Below are positions 1 through 10,122 of a stretch of 64,000 nucleotides of DNA, piece after piece (the first letter of the stretch is position 1; the number at the start of each line of letters is the position of its first letter). The notes under the pieces were generated by a model. That model had not been told where the DNA came from. It saw nothing but the letters and a program-made list of their open reading frames with translations, and did not search any database. The DNA is taken from assembly GCF_902859935.1 (NCBI RefSeq), contig NZ_CADIKI010000001.1, positions 186,001-250,000 of the forward strand. The letters run 5' to 3'. The translations under genes were made by a program, and so were the position numbers. This stretch comes from Paraburkholderia fynbosensis (GTDB lineage: Bacteria > Pseudomonadota > Gammaproteobacteria > Burkholderiales > Burkholderiaceae).

Positions 1-663
1 CCCTACGATCCGCCGCATCCCGAACTGATGCTGCATGCGCTCGACGATCTGCCGCTCGACAAGATGGGCGCGCTCGCCGTCGGTTGCGGCATGGGGCATC
101 GCGAGTGCGCGACGCAAGTGATGCACGACGTGCTGCAACTCGACGTGCCGAAGCTGTTCGATGCGGACGCGCTGAATCTGATCGGCAAAGATCCGGCGCT
201 CGCCGCCGAAGTGACCGAGCGCGGCGTGCAAGGCGATCCATGCATCCTCACGCCGCATCCGCTGGAAGCGGCGCGTCTGCTCGGCAGCGACGCGCCAGCG
301 GTGCAACGCGACCGGCTCGGCGCCGCGCGCGCGCTGGCCGCGCGCTTCGCGAGCGTCGTCGTGCTGAAAGGCACCGGCACGATCATTGCCGCACCGGACG
401 GCCGGCTCGCGATCAACCCGACGGGTAACGCCGCGCTCGCAACGGGCGGCACCGGCGACGTGCTCGGCGGCATCATCGGCGCGCTGCTCGCGCAGCATCT
501 GCCGCGCTACGAAGCGGCGCTGGCGGGCGTCTACCTGCACGGCCTCGCCGCCGACACGCTCAGCGCGCAAGGCCACGGGCCGGCCGGCCTCACGGCGGGC
601 GAACTCGCGCCGATGGTGCGCACGCTGCTCAACCGTCTCTTCTATCCGCCGGGGGACATGTGA
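1..663 (+). CDS. nnrD: ADP-dependent NAD(P)H-hydrate dehydratase, C-terminal part (5' end outside window)
   Basis: The frame is open from the first base, so the gene begins upstream and only about 220 C-terminal residues are present. The family repairs hydrated NAD(P)H: it dehydrates NAD(P)HX in the cytosol using ADP or ATP. The diagnostic ribokinase-like motif NAALATGGTGDVLGG lies near residue 145 of the visible part, preceded by VVLKGTGTIIAAPDG, which is typical of the YjeF C-terminal domain. In many bacteria this domain is fused to an N-terminal epimerase; that part would lie outside the window, so a bifunctional Nnr protein is likely but not shown. The next gene, pgi, starts 284 bp downstream on the same strand. 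Confidence 0.9.
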   Translation, partial: PYDPPHPELMLHALDDLPLDKMGALAVGCGMGHRECATQVMHDVLQLDVPKLFDADALNLIGKDPALAAEVTERGVQGDPCILTPHPLEAARLLGSDAPAVQRDRLGAARALAARFASVVVLKGTGTIIAAPDGRLAINPTGNAALATGGTGDVLGGIIGALLAQHLPRYEAALAGVYLHGLAADTLSAQGHGPAGLTAGELAPMVRTLLNRLFYPPGDM

Positions 664-947
664 ACCCGCGAAACACTGTGCCCCAATTTGGCCGCGGCAA
701 TGCCATACCGCTGCAGCCTGCCACGCAACGCCGCTATACTGACTAACTGCGCCGCGCGTCGGGTCGATCGCGGGTGGCGGCGAAACTTCAACGGGCTGGC
801 CCTACGCTGTTTGACGGCTCGTCGAGGCTTTGCCGGCACCCGTGGACGAACCCGGGCGCGTGGCATCGCTCTAACAGCATCGTTGCATCATCCTCGGCAG
901 CGCTTCATGCGCGCGCCTTTCTTCGTGCCCTTGGTTAGACGGACGCT

Positions 948-2570
948 ATGACCCAGAACTCGCTCCCCTCCTGGTCCTCGTTGCAAACGCATTACGAGAA
1001 GATTCGCGATGCACACATGCGCGACTGGTTCGCCCCCGAGAACGACCCCGCCCCTACCCGGGCCGAACGCTTCACGTTCGCGGGCGGCGGTCTCGCGGCC
1101 GATTTCTCGAAGCACCGCATCACCGCCGATACCCTGCAACTGCTCGTGCAACTCGCCCGCGAAGCCGGCGTCGAGAAACGTCGCGACGCCATGTTCGCGG
1201 GCGACGTGGTCAACCCGACCGAAGGCCGCGCCGCGCTGCACACCGCGTTGCGCGCCACTGATCCGAAAGCGCCGTTCTTCGCCGAAGTCCAGGCCGAGCG
1301 CGCCAAGATGGCCGCGTTCGCCGACCAGGTGCGCAGCGGCGCATGGACCGGCTACACCGGCAAGCGGATTCGCTATGTCGTGAACATCGGCATCGGCGGC
1401 TCGGACCTCGGGCCGAAGATGGTCGTGCACGCGCTGCATCATCTCGCTGCGCCTGAGATCACCACCCACTTCGTGTCGAACGTCGACGGCGCGGATCTGT
1501 ATAACGTGATGCAGCAGATCGATCCCGAAGAGACGCTCGCGATCATCGTCTCGAAGACCTTCACGACGCTCGAGACCATGACCAATGCGCGCTCGCTGCG
1601 CGACTGGTTCGTCGAGAAAGGCTGCCCCGAAAGCGCGCTCGCGAAACACTTCGTCGGCGTGTCGGCGAACCCCGCGGAAGTGGTCAAGTTCGGCATCGCG
1701 AAAGAGAACGTGTTCGAGATGTGGGACTGGGTCGGCGGGCGTTATTCGCTGTGGTCGGCGGTGGGGCTGTCGATCATGATCGCGGTTGGCCCGCAGCAGT
1801 TCGGCGAACTGCTCGCCGGCGCCAACGAGATGGACCAGCATTTCCGCGACGCGCCGCTCGAGAAGAACCTGCCGGTGCTGCTCGGCATGATCGGCATCTG
1901 GTATCGCAACTTCTTCGGTTCGCAAAGCTATCTGGTCGCCCCGTATTCGGAAGCGCTGCACTTCCTGCCATCGTATTTGCAGCAACTGGAGATGGAGAGC
2001 AACGGCAAGTCCGCTCGCCTCGACGGTGCAATGGTCGACTATCCGACTTCCGCCGTCACATGGGGCGAACCGGGTACGAACGGCCAGCATGCGTTCTTCC
2101 AGATGCTGCATCAAGGGCCGACCATCGTCCCGATCGACTTCATCGCAGTGCTGACGCCGGAGCATCCGCTCGCGAGTCATCATCCGAAGCTGCTCGCCAA
2201 CTGCTTTGCGCAGAGCGAGGCGCTGATGCTGGGCCGCACGCTCGAAGAAGCGAAGAAAGTGGCCGGGCCGGACAAGCCGGAACTCGCGCCGCACCTGGTG
2301 TTTCCGGGCAACCGGCCGACCGCTACGCTGCTCGTCGACGCGCTCACCGCGCGTTCGCTCGGTGCGTTGATCGCGCTGTACGAGCACAAGGTGCTGGTGC
2401 AGGCGTCGGTGTGGAACATCAATCCGTTCGATCAATGGGGTGTCGAGTTGGGCAAGATTCTCGGCAAGGTGGTCGAGGCCGATCTGAGCGCGGCGAGCGT
2501 GGATGAGAACAAGCATGACTCGTCGACGTCAGCGTTGATCGCGCGGGCGCGGACTGCGTTGAAGCGGTGA
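948..2570 (+). CDS. pgi: glucose-6-phosphate isomerase
   Basis: Cytosolic enzyme interconverting glucose-6-phosphate and fructose-6-phosphate in glycolysis and gluconeogenesis. The 540-residue length fits the bacterial long form. Seen in the sequence: the sugar-phosphate loop IGIGGSDLG at about 147-155, the family signature [14 protein letters not shown] at about 263-277, the catalytic Glu segment in MESNGKS near 349, the His segment in NGQHAFFQ near 380, and the C-terminal active-site Lys in VELGKILGK. The ATG at 948 gives the normal N terminus. A hairpin terminator follows at about 2714. A 540-aa antisense open frame covers the same stretch and is a codon-bias shadow. Confidence 0.97.
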   Translation: MTQNSLPSWSSLQTHYEKIRDAHMRDWFAPENDPAPTRAERFTFAGGGLAADFSKHRITADTLQLLVQLAREAGVEKRRDAMFAGDVVNPTEGRAALHTALRATDPKAPFFAEVQAERAKMAAFADQVRSGAWTGYTGKRIRYVVNIGIGGSDLGPKMVVHALHHLAAPEITTHFVSNVDGADLYNVMQQIDPEETLAIIVSKTFTTLETMTNARSLRDWFVEKGCPESALAKHFVGVSANPAEVVKFGIAKENVFEMWDWVGGRYSLWSAVGLSIMIAVGPQQFGELLAGANEMDQHFRDAPLEKNLPVLLGMIGIWYRNFFGSQSYLVAPYSEALHFLPSYLQQLEMESNGKSARLDGAMVDYPTSAVTWGEPGTNGQHAFFQMLHQGPTIVPIDFIAVLTPEHPLASHHPKLLANCFAQSEALMLGRTLEEAKKVAGPDKPELAPHLVFPGNRPTATLLVDALTARSLGALIALYEHKVLVQASVWNINPFDQWGVELGKILGKVVEADLSAASVDENKHDSSTSALIARARTALKR

Positions 2571-2713
2571 GTTGAAGCGGTGCGTGCTCGGATGAGTCGG
2601 CGATTCGTTCGATGCGCGCGTCGGCAAGTAGCTCGTTGAACGCGATTGCGTGGTGCTTCAGGTTGGCCGCATGTTGCTCTATCGCGCTCGGCTGCCGGCC
2701 AAAGCAGCAATGA

Positions 2714-2741
2714 AAAAGCGGGCCCATTACGGCCCGCTTTT
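2714..2741. terminator. bidirectional intrinsic terminator between pgi and the ABC ATPase gene
   Basis: An 11-bp perfect stem (AAAAGCGGGCC paired with GGCCCGCTTTT) around a 6-base loop, flanked by A and T runs on both sides. It sits between two converging genes and can end both transcripts. Confidence 0.8.
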
Positions 2742-2808
2742 GCTTTTATATCGAAGCTCGCGCCTGGGTCAACCGCGCTCGCGGCTCATCACGGCCGAGC
2801 GTACACGT

Positions 2809-3495
2809 TCACGCAAGCCGCCCTGCTTCGATCGTCACGGTCGTATCGCAACGGCGCGCCAGCTCGACATCGTGCGTGACGAGAATCAGCGTGGCGCCGT
2901 TCGCCCGGTTCATCTCGAACATCAGATCGATCACCGCATGACCGGTCGCGGCGTCGAGACTGCCGGTCGGTTCATCCGCGAACAGGATGGCCGGATGCGT
3001 GACGAACGCGCGCGCCAACGCGACGCGCTGCTGCTCGCCGCCCGACAGCAGCTTCGGATAATGGCCGGTACGCTGCCCGAGTCCCACCTGTTCCAGCAGA
3101 AGACGCGCGCGCGTCGCGGCCTCGCGTGTGCCGATGCCGCCCTGCAGCTCGAGCGGCAACGTGACGTTTTCGAGCGCCGTCAAATGCGGCATCAGTTGAA
3201 ACGACTGGAACACGAAGCCGACCGAGCCGCTACGCAACGCGGCCCGTTCATCTTCGGTCAATTCGGTGAGCTCGCGGCCCAGCAGCCGAACCGAGCCCGA
3301 ACTGGCGCTGTCCAATCCCGCGAGCAAGCCGAGCAGCGTAGACTTGCCCGATCCGGATGCACCGACGATCGCCACACTGCTGCCGGCAGCGATAGCAAGA
3401 TCGATGTCGTCGAGAATCGTCAGTTCGCCTGTTGCATCCTTAACTTTCTTGCACAAACCCCGCACTTCAATGACTGGATCAGTTTTGTTTAGCAT
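2809..3495 (-). CDS. ABC transporter ATP-binding protein, YbbA/LolD type
   Basis: Cytoplasmic ATPase of the MacB/LolD/YbbA family. Visible: Walker A GASGSGKS at residues 45-52, Q-loop in [11 protein letters not shown], signature [14 protein letters not shown], Walker B plus D-loop [12 protein letters not shown], and the H-loop LVTHD. At 228 residues it is a lone nucleotide-binding domain. The chosen ATG (3495-3493) gives [14 protein letters not shown]; an upstream in-frame start at 3573 would add an unnatural N terminus inside tesA. As in E. coli ybbA-tesA, it is divergent from the esterase gene, but here the two ATGs overlap and no permease gene follows, only a terminator and converging pgi. 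The partner and substrate are therefore unknown. Confidence 0.9.
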   Translation of the reverse strand: MLNKTDPVIEVRGLCKKVKDATGELTILDDIDLAIAAGSSVAIVGASGSGKSTLLGLLAGLDSASSGSVRLLGRELTELTEDERAALRSGSVGFVFQSFQLMPHLTALENVTLPLELQGGIGTREAATRARLLLEQVGLGQRTGHYPKLLSGGEQQRVALARAFVTHPAILFADEPTGSLDAATGHAVIDLMFEMNRANGATLILVTHDVELARRCDTTVTIEAGRLA

Positions 3496-4198
3496 GGTGA
3501 AGCGTAGGTTGAAAGTGCTCGCCATCGCCCCGCGCGCTACGGCGCTGACTACGGCATTCGGCTCGGCCGTCATGGCCGCCGCCCTGTTTTCGATGCCCCT
3601 ACCGGTTCACGCCGCCAACGCGCCGGACCCGGCGAGACCGGTGATCGTCGTCCTGGGCGACAGCATCTCCGCCGAGTACGGCTTGCCCCGCGACACCGGC
3701 TGGGTTGCGTTGATGCGCCAGCGTCTCACCGACGAGCGAATCGATTATAGCGTCGCCAATGCAAGCATCAGCGGCGACACCACGAGCGGCGGGCGGGCCC
3801 GCTTGCCGGCGCTGATGCAGCGTCTGAAGCCGAGCATCGTGATCGTCGAACTCGGCGCCAACGACGCGTTGCGCGGCGTGCCGCTCTCCACCACCGAAGA
3901 CAACCTGCGCACGATCATCGAACAGGCTCAGCAGGGCCATGCGAAAGTCGTGCTGGTGGGCATGTACGTCCCGCCAAATTACGGCCCGGACTATACGCAA
4001 AAGTTCCACGGACTGTATGGCGAACTGTCGAAGCAGTTGCGCGTGCCGCTGGTGCCATTCCTGCTCGCAGGAATCGCTGATAAGCCCGAGATGTTCCAAG
4101 CGGATCAGATTCACCCGACGCAGCAGGCACAGCCAGTGCTACTGGACAACGTGTGGCCCACTGTTAAGCCACTTCTTCGCACAAGTTCGCCGCGCTGA
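3494..4198 (+). CDS. tesA: periplasmic arylesterase / lysophospholipase L1 (TesA, GDSL family)
   Basis: SGNH/GDSL hydrolase acting on thioesters, aryl esters and lysophospholipids, probably in the periplasm. Block I VVLGDSISAEYG carries the nucleophile Ser57; block III GANDALRG and the catalytic Asp/His pair in DQIHPTQQ are present. The N terminus (KRR, then a hydrophobic stretch ending PVHAANA near residue 41) looks like a signal peptide. An open frame runs upstream to 3266, but that part is antisense to the ABC ATPase gene. The ATG at 3494 gives 234 residues; ATG 3572 would leave only a short signal peptide. Promoter and leader must lie within the divergent ATPase gene. Confidence 0.92.
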   Translation: MVKRRLKVLAIAPRATALTTAFGSAVMAAALFSMPLPVHAANAPDPARPVIVVLGDSISAEYGLPRDTGWVALMRQRLTDERIDYSVANASISGDTTSGGRARLPALMQRLKPSIVIVELGANDALRGVPLSTTEDNLRTIIEQAQQGHAKVVLVGMYVPPNYGPDYTQKFHGLYGELSKQLRVPLVPFLLAGIADKPEMFQADQIHPTQQAQPVLLDNVWPTVKPLLRTSSPR

Positions 4199-4315
4199 AA
4201 AGCTGGCTAACAACTTGTTTCTAGAACTTTGGGAACACGGATCGGTAAAGGTCACTCAGACACTTTCGTATCCCGTGTAATCCAGCTCGAATCTGAGCGC
4301 CTCTGAGGAGATAAC

Positions 4316-4654
4316 GTGAAATACTTACCGTTAATCGCTTTGACCGTGGCAATCTCTGCCTGCGCCGCTCAACCGCCTGCTGGCGTTCAATCCGTCGGTC
4401 AAAGCCAGCAACCGCCACAGGCCGTGGCCAGTTGCATCGCGCAGAAATGGGCCGACGCCTCGCAGCAGCAGGTCGTTTCGCAAAACACGCTGGCGAACGA
4501 TCGGGCGATGGACGTCTATGTTCCCGGTCAACAGCCGCCTAACGGCGCAGCCGCCGTGGTACGCCCGGCATACACCGGCGCAGGGACGTGGGTCGGCTTC
4601 CGCGGCAATGCCGCGGGCGGTCAGGCCACCGGTGCGATCAGCGGTTGCCTCTAA
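4316..4654 (+). CDS. small putative lipoprotein, function unknown
   Basis: The 112-residue product starts at a GTG with a strong GAGGAG ribosome-binding site 5-10 bases upstream. Residues 1-16 form a short lipoprotein signal with lipobox ISAC, so Cys16 would be lipidated. The mature part is polar and Gln/Ala rich with two further Cys residues (in ASCIAQKW and SGCL) that could form a disulfide. I do not recognise a named domain. It lies between tesA and a strong terminator and may be its own transcript. Confidence 0.8.
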   Translation: MKYLPLIALTVAISACAAQPPAGVQSVGQSQQPPQAVASCIAQKWADASQQQVVSQNTLANDRAMDVYVPGQQPPNGAAAVVRPAYTGAGTWVGFRGNAAGGQATGAISGCL

Positions 4655-4699
4655 CGTGCCACTGCGTACCGTGTGATGGGTATGATGCCCGTCAAATGG

Positions 4700-4726
4700 A
4701 AAAGCCCCGCAATTTGCGGGGCTTTT
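4700..4726. terminator. intrinsic terminator between the lipoprotein gene and ppiD
   Basis: A stem of AAAAGCCCCGC with GCGGGGCTTTT around a 5-base centre, followed by CTTT on the plus strand. It separates convergent genes and may serve both. Confidence 0.8.
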
Positions 4727-4775
4727 CTTTATTTGCGCGCTGTGCTCCGCGCGCCAGCAACATGGTTTGCCGGGT

Positions 4776-6713
4776 TTACTCGCCGTTCTGCTGCGCGTCG
4801 CTGCTGTCGAGTGAGCCATAGAACTTCACCTTCGAGCGGGCCCGCAATGCCTCGACATAGGCCTCGGCTTCGGACTGTGCCTCGACCTGCGCAATCTGCT
4901 GCTGCGCAGCGGCCAAACGCTGCGGATCAATCGGCGCACCCGCCGCTACCGCATTCACGCGATAGATCGCATAGCCGTCGTCGCCGAGATCCACACCGAC
5001 GTAGGCTGGCAATTTTTGCGCATCGGCCTTGTAGATTGCGCTCAATGCGGCAGGCGGCACGCCTTGCGCATCGTTGCGCGATACCTTCAGCGTCGACGAG
5101 AAACCAGCGGTAGACTTCGACTTCTCGAACTCCGCGAGCTTTGCCGCACCGTCCTTGTGCGCAGCTTCGTTCGACTGCACCGCGATCACCTTCTGACGCA
5201 CGGCGTCCTTGACGGCGTCGAACGCGGGCACGGCCGCGGGCTTGTAGTCGGTGACGCGCGCAGCGATCAGTGTGTTGCTGCCGACGTCGATGGCCTGCGT
5301 ATTGTTACGCTGGACCGCCGCATCGTTCGCGAACACCGCCGCGAGGAACTTCGCATTGTTCAGCGGGCTGTCAGGCGGCAGCTTCGGATCCGGTTGCGGC
5401 GTCACCGTCGCGGTCTGCAGTGGCAATTTGTACTTGTCGGCGGCCGGTTGCAGGCTCTTTGCCTTCTCATACACGAGCGACGTGAAGCCTTCCGAAGCAT
5501 CGCTGAAGGCCTTGCTTGCCAACTGCGTCTTCAGGTCTTTCGCGATCTGATCTTTCACTTCGTCGAACGGCTTCGTGACCGCCGGCTTCACGTCGGTCAC
5601 CTTGACGATGTGAAAGCCGAAGTCGGTCTGCACGATGCCGCTGACTTCGTCCTTCTTCAGCGCGAACACGGCGTCGTCGAATGCCTGGCCGCCAGCGATC
5701 ATGCCGCGGCCGAAGTAACCCAGATCACCGCCCTTTGACGCCGAACCTGGATCCTGCGAATTCGCCTGCGCGATCTGCGCGAACTGGTCGGGATGCGCCT
5801 TGATCTGCGCGAGCAACTCTTCGGCCTTCTGCTTCGCCTTGGCCTTGTCGGCCGCGCTCGCGTCTTTCGGCGCCGAGATGAGGATGTGGCTCGCACGCAC
5901 TTCGACGTCGGTGCGAAAGTGCGCGATATTGTCGTCGTAGTACTTCTTCAGATCGGCGTCGCTCGGCCGGATGGACGCGCCCAGGCTTGCCGGGGACATC
6001 ACCAGGTACTGGATCGTCGCAGTGGCCGGCGTCGCGAAGTCGTTGCGATGCGCGTCGTAGTAGGCCTGCAGTTGCGCATCGGTCGGCTGCACCTTCGCCG
6101 CATAGTCACGCGGATGGAACGCGATGCCCTGTACTTCACGCTGCTGTTCGGCAAGCTCGGTCAGATGCTGCGCGAGGGTCTTCGACGTGAACGCGCTGCC
6201 TTGAATGCTCGCGGGCAACTGCTGCATCGCGAGGCCGTAGCGCACGCGTTCGTCGTATTGATCGGGCGTCATGCCCTGCATCGCAAGCAACTGCTTGTAA
6301 CGGTCGACGTCGATCGAGCCGTCAGGGTTCTTCAGCGACGAAATCACCGGATCGTTGAGCAGCACGCGGCGCACGGCGTCGTCGGATGCGGTCAGATGGA
6401 GGCGCTGCGTTTCATCGGCCAGCACGCGCTGCTCGATCAGACCGTCGAGCATCTGGCGACGGCGCTCCGGCGTATCGAACGACTTCATGTCGAACTGCGC
6501 GCCGAGCATCTGACGGGCGCGGTCGAGTTGCTGACGCGTCGCGTCGTCGTACTCTGCGCGGGTGATCTTGTGACCGTTGACGCTCGCGACGTTTGCACTT
6601 TCGTCAAAAAAGCCGCGGAAGCCTTGAATACCCACAAAACCCAACCCCGGCACAATGACGAGGATGAGCATGAACATCATCAGGCGTTTGTGATTGCGGA
6701 AAAAATCGAGCAT
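4776..6713 (-). CDS. ppiD: periplasmic folding chaperone / peptidyl-prolyl isomerase PpiD
   Basis: Inner-membrane-anchored periplasmic chaperone that meets proteins leaving the Sec translocon. The 645-residue protein has a short cytosolic N terminus (MLDFFRNHKRLM), one transmembrane helix at about 12-33, a SurA-type N-terminal chaperone region (about 35-200), a parvulin PpiC-like domain (about 265-370, with EVRASHILIS and the segment FGFHIVKVTD), and a C-terminal chaperone region. The length fits the 620-650 norm. The position after hupB and two tRNAs is the usual Burkholderiales arrangement. PpiD often has weak or no isomerase activity, so the chaperone role is the safer reading. Confidence 0.95.
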   Translation of the reverse strand: MLDFFRNHKRLMMFMLILVIVPGLGFVGIQGFRGFFDESANVASVNGHKITRAEYDDATRQQLDRARQMLGAQFDMKSFDTPERRRQMLDGLIEQRVLADETQRLHLTASDDAVRRVLLNDPVISSLKNPDGSIDVDRYKQLLAMQGMTPDQYDERVRYGLAMQQLPASIQGSAFTSKTLAQHLTELAEQQREVQGIAFHPRDYAAKVQPTDAQLQAYYDAHRNDFATPATATIQYLVMSPASLGASIRPSDADLKKYYDDNIAHFRTDVEVRASHILISAPKDASAADKAKAKQKAEELLAQIKAHPDQFAQIAQANSQDPGSASKGGDLGYFGRGMIAGGQAFDDAVFALKKDEVSGIVQTDFGFHIVKVTDVKPAVTKPFDEVKDQIAKDLKTQLASKAFSDASEGFTSLVYEKAKSLQPAADKYKLPLQTATVTPQPDPKLPPDSPLNNAKFLAAVFANDAAVQRNNTQAIDVGSNTLIAARVTDYKPAAVPAFDAVKDAVRQKVIAVQSNEAAHKDGAAKLAEFEKSKSTAGFSSTLKVSRNDAQGVPPAALSAIYKADAQKLPAYVGVDLGDDGYAIYRVNAVAAGAPIDPQRLAAAQQQIAQVEAQSEAEAYVEALRARSKVKFYGSLDSSDAQQNGE

Positions 6714-6766
6714 GCGAAAGGAGTGCCAAAAACAGAACGCCCGATCTTACAACAGCGGGCAATAAA

Positions 6767-6790
6767 AAAGGCGAACCGGAGTTCGCCTTT
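6767..6790 (-). terminator. intrinsic terminator after the tRNA-Val/tRNA-Asp transcript
   Basis: Read on the minus strand: a 10-bp stem AAAGGCGAAC / GTTCGCCTTT with a 4-base loop, followed by a T-rich tail (TTTTTTATT). It lies just past tRNA-Asp and ahead of ppiD. Confidence 0.8.
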
Positions 6791-6799
6791 CGTGGATAC

Positions 6800-6876
6800 T
6801 GGCGGAGTGGACGGGACTCGAACCCGCGACCCCCGGCGTGACAGGCCGGTATTCTAACCGACTGAACTACCACTCC
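6800..6876 (-). tRNA. tRNA-Asp (anticodon GTC)
   Basis: Seventy-seven bases including the encoded CCA. Acceptor stem GGAGTGG pairs with CCACTCC, the T-arm carries GGTTCGAGT on the RNA strand, and the anticodon loop reads CTGTCAC, giving GTC. It is 48 bp downstream of tRNA-Val and probably co-transcribed. Confidence 0.97.
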
Positions 6877-6924
6877 TTATACTGCGCTTTGCTGCAACGA
6901 GACCACTTGATCCGAATCTGAAAC

Positions 6925-7000
6925 TGGTGGGTGCTGAGAGGCTCGAACTCCCGACCTACGCCTTGTAAGGGCGCCGCTCTACCAACTGAGCTAAGCACCC
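6925..7000 (-). tRNA. tRNA-Val (anticodon TAC)
   Basis: Seventy-six bases including the encoded CCA. Acceptor stem GGGTGCT / AGCACCC is fully paired, the D-arm reads TAGCTCAGTTGGTAGAGC, and the anticodon loop gives TAC. It lies 56 bp downstream of the hupB stop codon. Confidence 0.97.
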
Positions 7001-7056
7001 GTTTCGCGATTCAGTGTGCTTCGTTATTGCCACCTGCTTCTCAAGCAGCAAGCCCG

Positions 7057-7329
7057 TTAGTTTAGCGCATCCTTCAGAGCTTTGCCAGGCCTAAATTTAG
7101 GAACTTTTGCCGCTTTGATTTTAATCGCCGCGCCGGTGCGCGGATTGCGGCCCGTACGCGCGGTCCGCTTGCCGACCGCGAACGTGCCGAAGCCGACCAG
7201 AGTCACCGAACCGCCGGTCTTCAATGTTGCTTTGACGCCGCCGATCACTGCATCGAGTGCACGGCCTGCCGCAGCTTTCGAAATGTCGGCCTGCTGGGCA
7301 ATGTGATCGATCAAGTCCGTCTTGTTCAT
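7057..7329 (-). CDS. hupB: DNA-binding protein HU (beta type)
   Basis: Nucleoid protein that binds and bends DNA as a dimer. The 90-residue length is exact for the family. It begins [22 protein letters not shown] and has the beta-arm signature [18 protein letters not shown] at about 47-64 followed by the C-terminal helix [14 protein letters not shown]. It lies directly downstream of lon, as in many proteobacteria, but is separated by about 340 bp holding a terminator, so it probably has its own promoter. Confidence 0.97.
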   Translation of the reverse strand: MNKTDLIDHIAQQADISKAAAGRALDAVIGGVKATLKTGGSVTLVGFGTFAVGKRTARTGRNPRTGAAIKIKAAKVPKFRPGKALKDALN

Positions 7330-7608
7330 TCCAACCCCCGAGAATGTTTATGACAATCGTGACGGTGCTCTGTAGCACCTGGCATCACGCGACCGGCGGG
7401 CAACGCCGGGCCGCCTCATTAGAATTGGCCGAAACCCTTGTGTCAAGCGGGGTTGAGCCTGATTCGACGGGTTTTTAAGGGGCTTTTTATTAGCAAATAT
7501 TGTCTGGCGTCAACGCGCAAGCAACCTGTCACCCGAGGCACCTGGCGCGATGCTCACAAGGTGGGAAAACGTGACCTACGAGCGCATTGCAAAATCGCGC
7601 GGGCAATA
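7330..7608. other. hupB upstream region, no gene seen
   Basis: Non-coding stretch between the lon terminator and the hupB start. It is AT-richer than the surrounding genes and must hold the hupB promoter. I could not pick a convincing -35/-10 pair, and the open frames here have no coding character. Confidence 0.5.
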
Positions 7609-7638
7609 AAAAACCCGCGGCCGTGACCGCGGGTTTCT
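7609..7638 (-). terminator. intrinsic terminator of lon
   Basis: Minus-strand hairpin AAACCCGCGG / CCGCGGGTTT with a 6-base loop and a following T run, 31 bp past the lon stop codon. Confidence 0.8.
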
Positions 7639-7668
7639 GTTCAGCAAGCAGCTTCGCTTCTGGATGTT

Positions 7669-10089
7669 TTAGTGCTTCACAACCTCTGATGCTGCGTCTT
7701 TGCCCGGCTCCGCCGCAACGGGCGCGGCAGGTTTCGGTTCTTCTTCAGGCAAAGATTGCGGCACACGTTCGAGCGCCAGCTCGAGCACCTTGTCGATCCA
7801 GCGGACCGGCACGATTTCGATTGCGTTCTTCACGTTATCCGGAATCTCCGTCAAGTCCTTGACGTTTTCTTCCGGAATCAGCACCAGCTTGATCCCACCA
7901 CGATGCGCCGCCAGCAGCTTTTCCTTCAGACCGCCAATCGGCAGGACTTCGCCACGCAACGTGATTTCGCCCGTCATCGCGACGTCGGCACGTACCGGAA
8001 TACCGGTCAATACCGACACCAGCGCGGTCGTCATCGCGATACCGGCCGAAGGACCGTCCTTCGGTGTCGCGCCTTCCGGCACGTGGATGTGAATATCCTG
8101 CTTCTCGAACGCTTCGTCCTTGACACCCAGACGACGCGAACGCGAGCGCACAACCGAGCGCGCCGCTTCAACGGATTCCTTCATCACGTCACCGAGCGAA
8201 CCCGTGCGGATCACATTGCCCTTGCCCGGCATCACCGCGGCTTCGATGGTCAGCAGATCGCCGCCCACTTCCGTCCACGCGAGGCCCGTGACCTGGCCAA
8301 CCTGATTTTCCTTCGCAGCCAGACCGAAGTCGTACTTGCGCACGCCGAGGAAGGTGTCGAGATTGCTGCCGTCGACCTTCACCGCGCCTTCCGCCTTCTT
8401 CAGCAGAAGCATCTTCACGACCTTGCGGCAGATCTTCGAAATTTCACGCTCGAGCGAACGCACGCCCGCTTCACGCGTGTAGTAACGAATGATGTCGCGA
8501 ATCGCGGTTTCCGTCACATCGACCTCGCCATCCTTGAGGCCGTTGTTCTTTTTCTGCTTCGGCAACAGATAACGCTGCGCGATGCTGACCTTCTCGTCTT
8601 CCGTGTAGCCCGACAAGCGGATCACTTCCATCCGGTCGAGCAGCGGCGGCGGAATGTTCAGCGAGTTCGACGTCGCGACGAACATCACATCCGACAGATC
8701 GAAGTCGACTTCGACGTAGTGATCGGCGAACGTGTGGTTCTGCTCCGGATCGAGCACTTCGAGCAACGCCGACGACGGATCGCCGCGGAAATCCTGACCC
8801 ATCTTGTCGACTTCGTCGAGCAGGAAGAGCGGATTGCGCACGCCGACCTTGGTCAGGCTTTGCAAAATCTTGCCAGGCATCGAACCGATGTACGTACGAC
8901 GGTGGCCGCGAATCTCGGCTTCGTCGCGCACACCGCCGAGCGCCATGCGCACGAACTTGCGGTTCGTGGCGCGAGCGATCGACTGACCGAGCGACGTCTT
9001 ACCGACGCCCGGGGGCCCAACGAGGCACAGGATCGGCGCCTTGACCTTATCGACACGCTGCTGGACCGCGAGATACTCGAGAATGCGTTCCTTCACCTTC
9101 TCGAGACCGAAGTGGTCTTCGTCGAGCACGCGCTCCGCATTCGAGAGGTCATTGTTGACCTTGCTCTTCTTGCGCCACGGCAAGCCGATCAGCGTGTCGA
9201 TATAGTTGCGCACGACTGTCGCTTCCGCCGACATCGGCGACATCAGCTTGAGCTTCTTCAGCTCGGCGTCGGCCTTCTTCTTCGCCTCCTTCGGCATGCG
9301 GGCAGCCGTGATGCGTTTCTCGAGGTCTTCGAGGTCCGCACCTTCTTCGCCTTCGCCGAGTTCCTTCTGGATCGCCTTGACCTGTTCGTTCAGGTAGTAC
9401 TCGCGCTGGCTCTTCTCCATCTGGCGCTTCACACGCCCGCGGATGCGCTTTTCGACCTGCAGGATGTCGATCTCAGCTTCGAGTTGCGCGAGCAGATGCT
9501 CAAGTCGCTCGATCACCGGGAACATCTCGAGGATGTGCTGCTTCTGGTCGAGCTTGAGCGGCAGATGCGCCGCGATGGTGTCGGCCAGACGCCCGGCTTC
9601 GTCGATACCCGACAACGATGTCAGGATTTCCGGCGGGATCTTCTTGTTCAGCTTCACATACTGATCGAACTGCGACACGATCGCGCGGCGCAACGCTTCG
9701 GTTTCAGCGCTGTCGGCGTGGTCGGGTTCGAGCGGCATGACTTCGCACGAGAATTGCGTTTCCTGCTCTTCGATGGAAAGCGTTTTCGCGCGCTGCAAGC
9801 CTTCGACGAGCACCTTCACGGTGCCATCGGGCAGCTTGAGCATTTGCAGGATGTTGGCAACACACCCTACTTCGTACATGTCCTTTTCGGTCGGCTCATC
9901 TTTCGCAGCCGTTTTCTGGGCGACGAGCATGATGTGCTTGCCGCCTTCCATCGCTGCTTCGAGAGCCTTGATCGACTTCGGGCGGCCTACGAAGAGCGGA
10001 ATCACCATGTGCGGGAAAACGACTACGTCACGCAGCGGGAGCAGCGGGAGCGTAATGCGTTCCGGCGGGAGGAGTTGGGTTCCTGACAT
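7669..10089 (-). CDS. lon: ATP-dependent protease Lon (LonA)
   Basis: Soluble hexameric AAA+ serine protease that degrades misfolded and regulatory proteins. At 806 residues it matches LonA. Domains in order: N-terminal substrate-binding domain (about 10-205, starting [20 protein letters not shown]), coiled-coil middle region, AAA+ module with Walker [12 protein letters not shown] near 360 and sensor segments, then the C-terminal protease domain with catalytic Ser in [11 protein letters not shown] and the Lys in the following GGLKEK segment. The acidic/Pro tail is normal. It is flanked by terminators at both ends, so it is a single-gene unit between clpX and hupB. Confidence 0.97.
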   Translation of the reverse strand: MSGTQLLPPERITLPLLPLRDVVVFPHMVIPLFVGRPKSIKALEAAMEGGKHIMLVAQKTAAKDEPTEKDMYEVGCVANILQMLKLPDGTVKVLVEGLQRAKTLSIEEQETQFSCEVMPLEPDHADSAETEALRRAIVSQFDQYVKLNKKIPPEILTSLSGIDEAGRLADTIAAHLPLKLDQKQHILEMFPVIERLEHLLAQLEAEIDILQVEKRIRGRVKRQMEKSQREYYLNEQVKAIQKELGEGEEGADLEDLEKRITAARMPKEAKKKADAELKKLKLMSPMSAEATVVRNYIDTLIGLPWRKKSKVNNDLSNAERVLDEDHFGLEKVKERILEYLAVQQRVDKVKAPILCLVGPPGVGKTSLGQSIARATNRKFVRMALGGVRDEAEIRGHRRTYIGSMPGKILQSLTKVGVRNPLFLLDEVDKMGQDFRGDPSSALLEVLDPEQNHTFADHYVEVDFDLSDVMFVATSNSLNIPPPLLDRMEVIRLSGYTEDEKVSIAQRYLLPKQKKNNGLKDGEVDVTETAIRDIIRYYTREAGVRSLEREISKICRKVVKMLLLKKAEGAVKVDGSNLDTFLGVRKYDFGLAAKENQVGQVTGLAWTEVGGDLLTIEAAVMPGKGNVIRTGSLGDVMKESVEAARSVVRSRSRRLGVKDEAFEKQDIHIHVPEGATPKDGPSAGIAMTTALVSVLTGIPVRADVAMTGEITLRGEVLPIGGLKEKLLAAHRGGIKLVLIPEENVKDLTEIPDNVKNAIEIVPVRWIDKVLELALERVPQSLPEEEPKPAAPVAAEPGKDAASEVVKH

Positions 10090-10122
10090 TTCATTTCCCC
10101 ATGAGTGGAATCAGTTCGTTCG

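Noticed and set aside
888..2516. A 542-aa minus-strand open frame opposite pgi
   Set aside because: Arg/Ala/His-rich shadow of a clear pgi gene.
2650..3492. 280-aa plus-strand frame opposite the ABC ATPase
   Set aside because: Antisense to clear Walker A, signature and Walker B motifs; begins inside the terminator region.
7756..10086. A 776-aa open frame on the plus strand opposite lon
   Set aside because: His/Arg/Asp-rich translation with no family features, fully antisense to an intact lon gene; caused by GC-biased codons.
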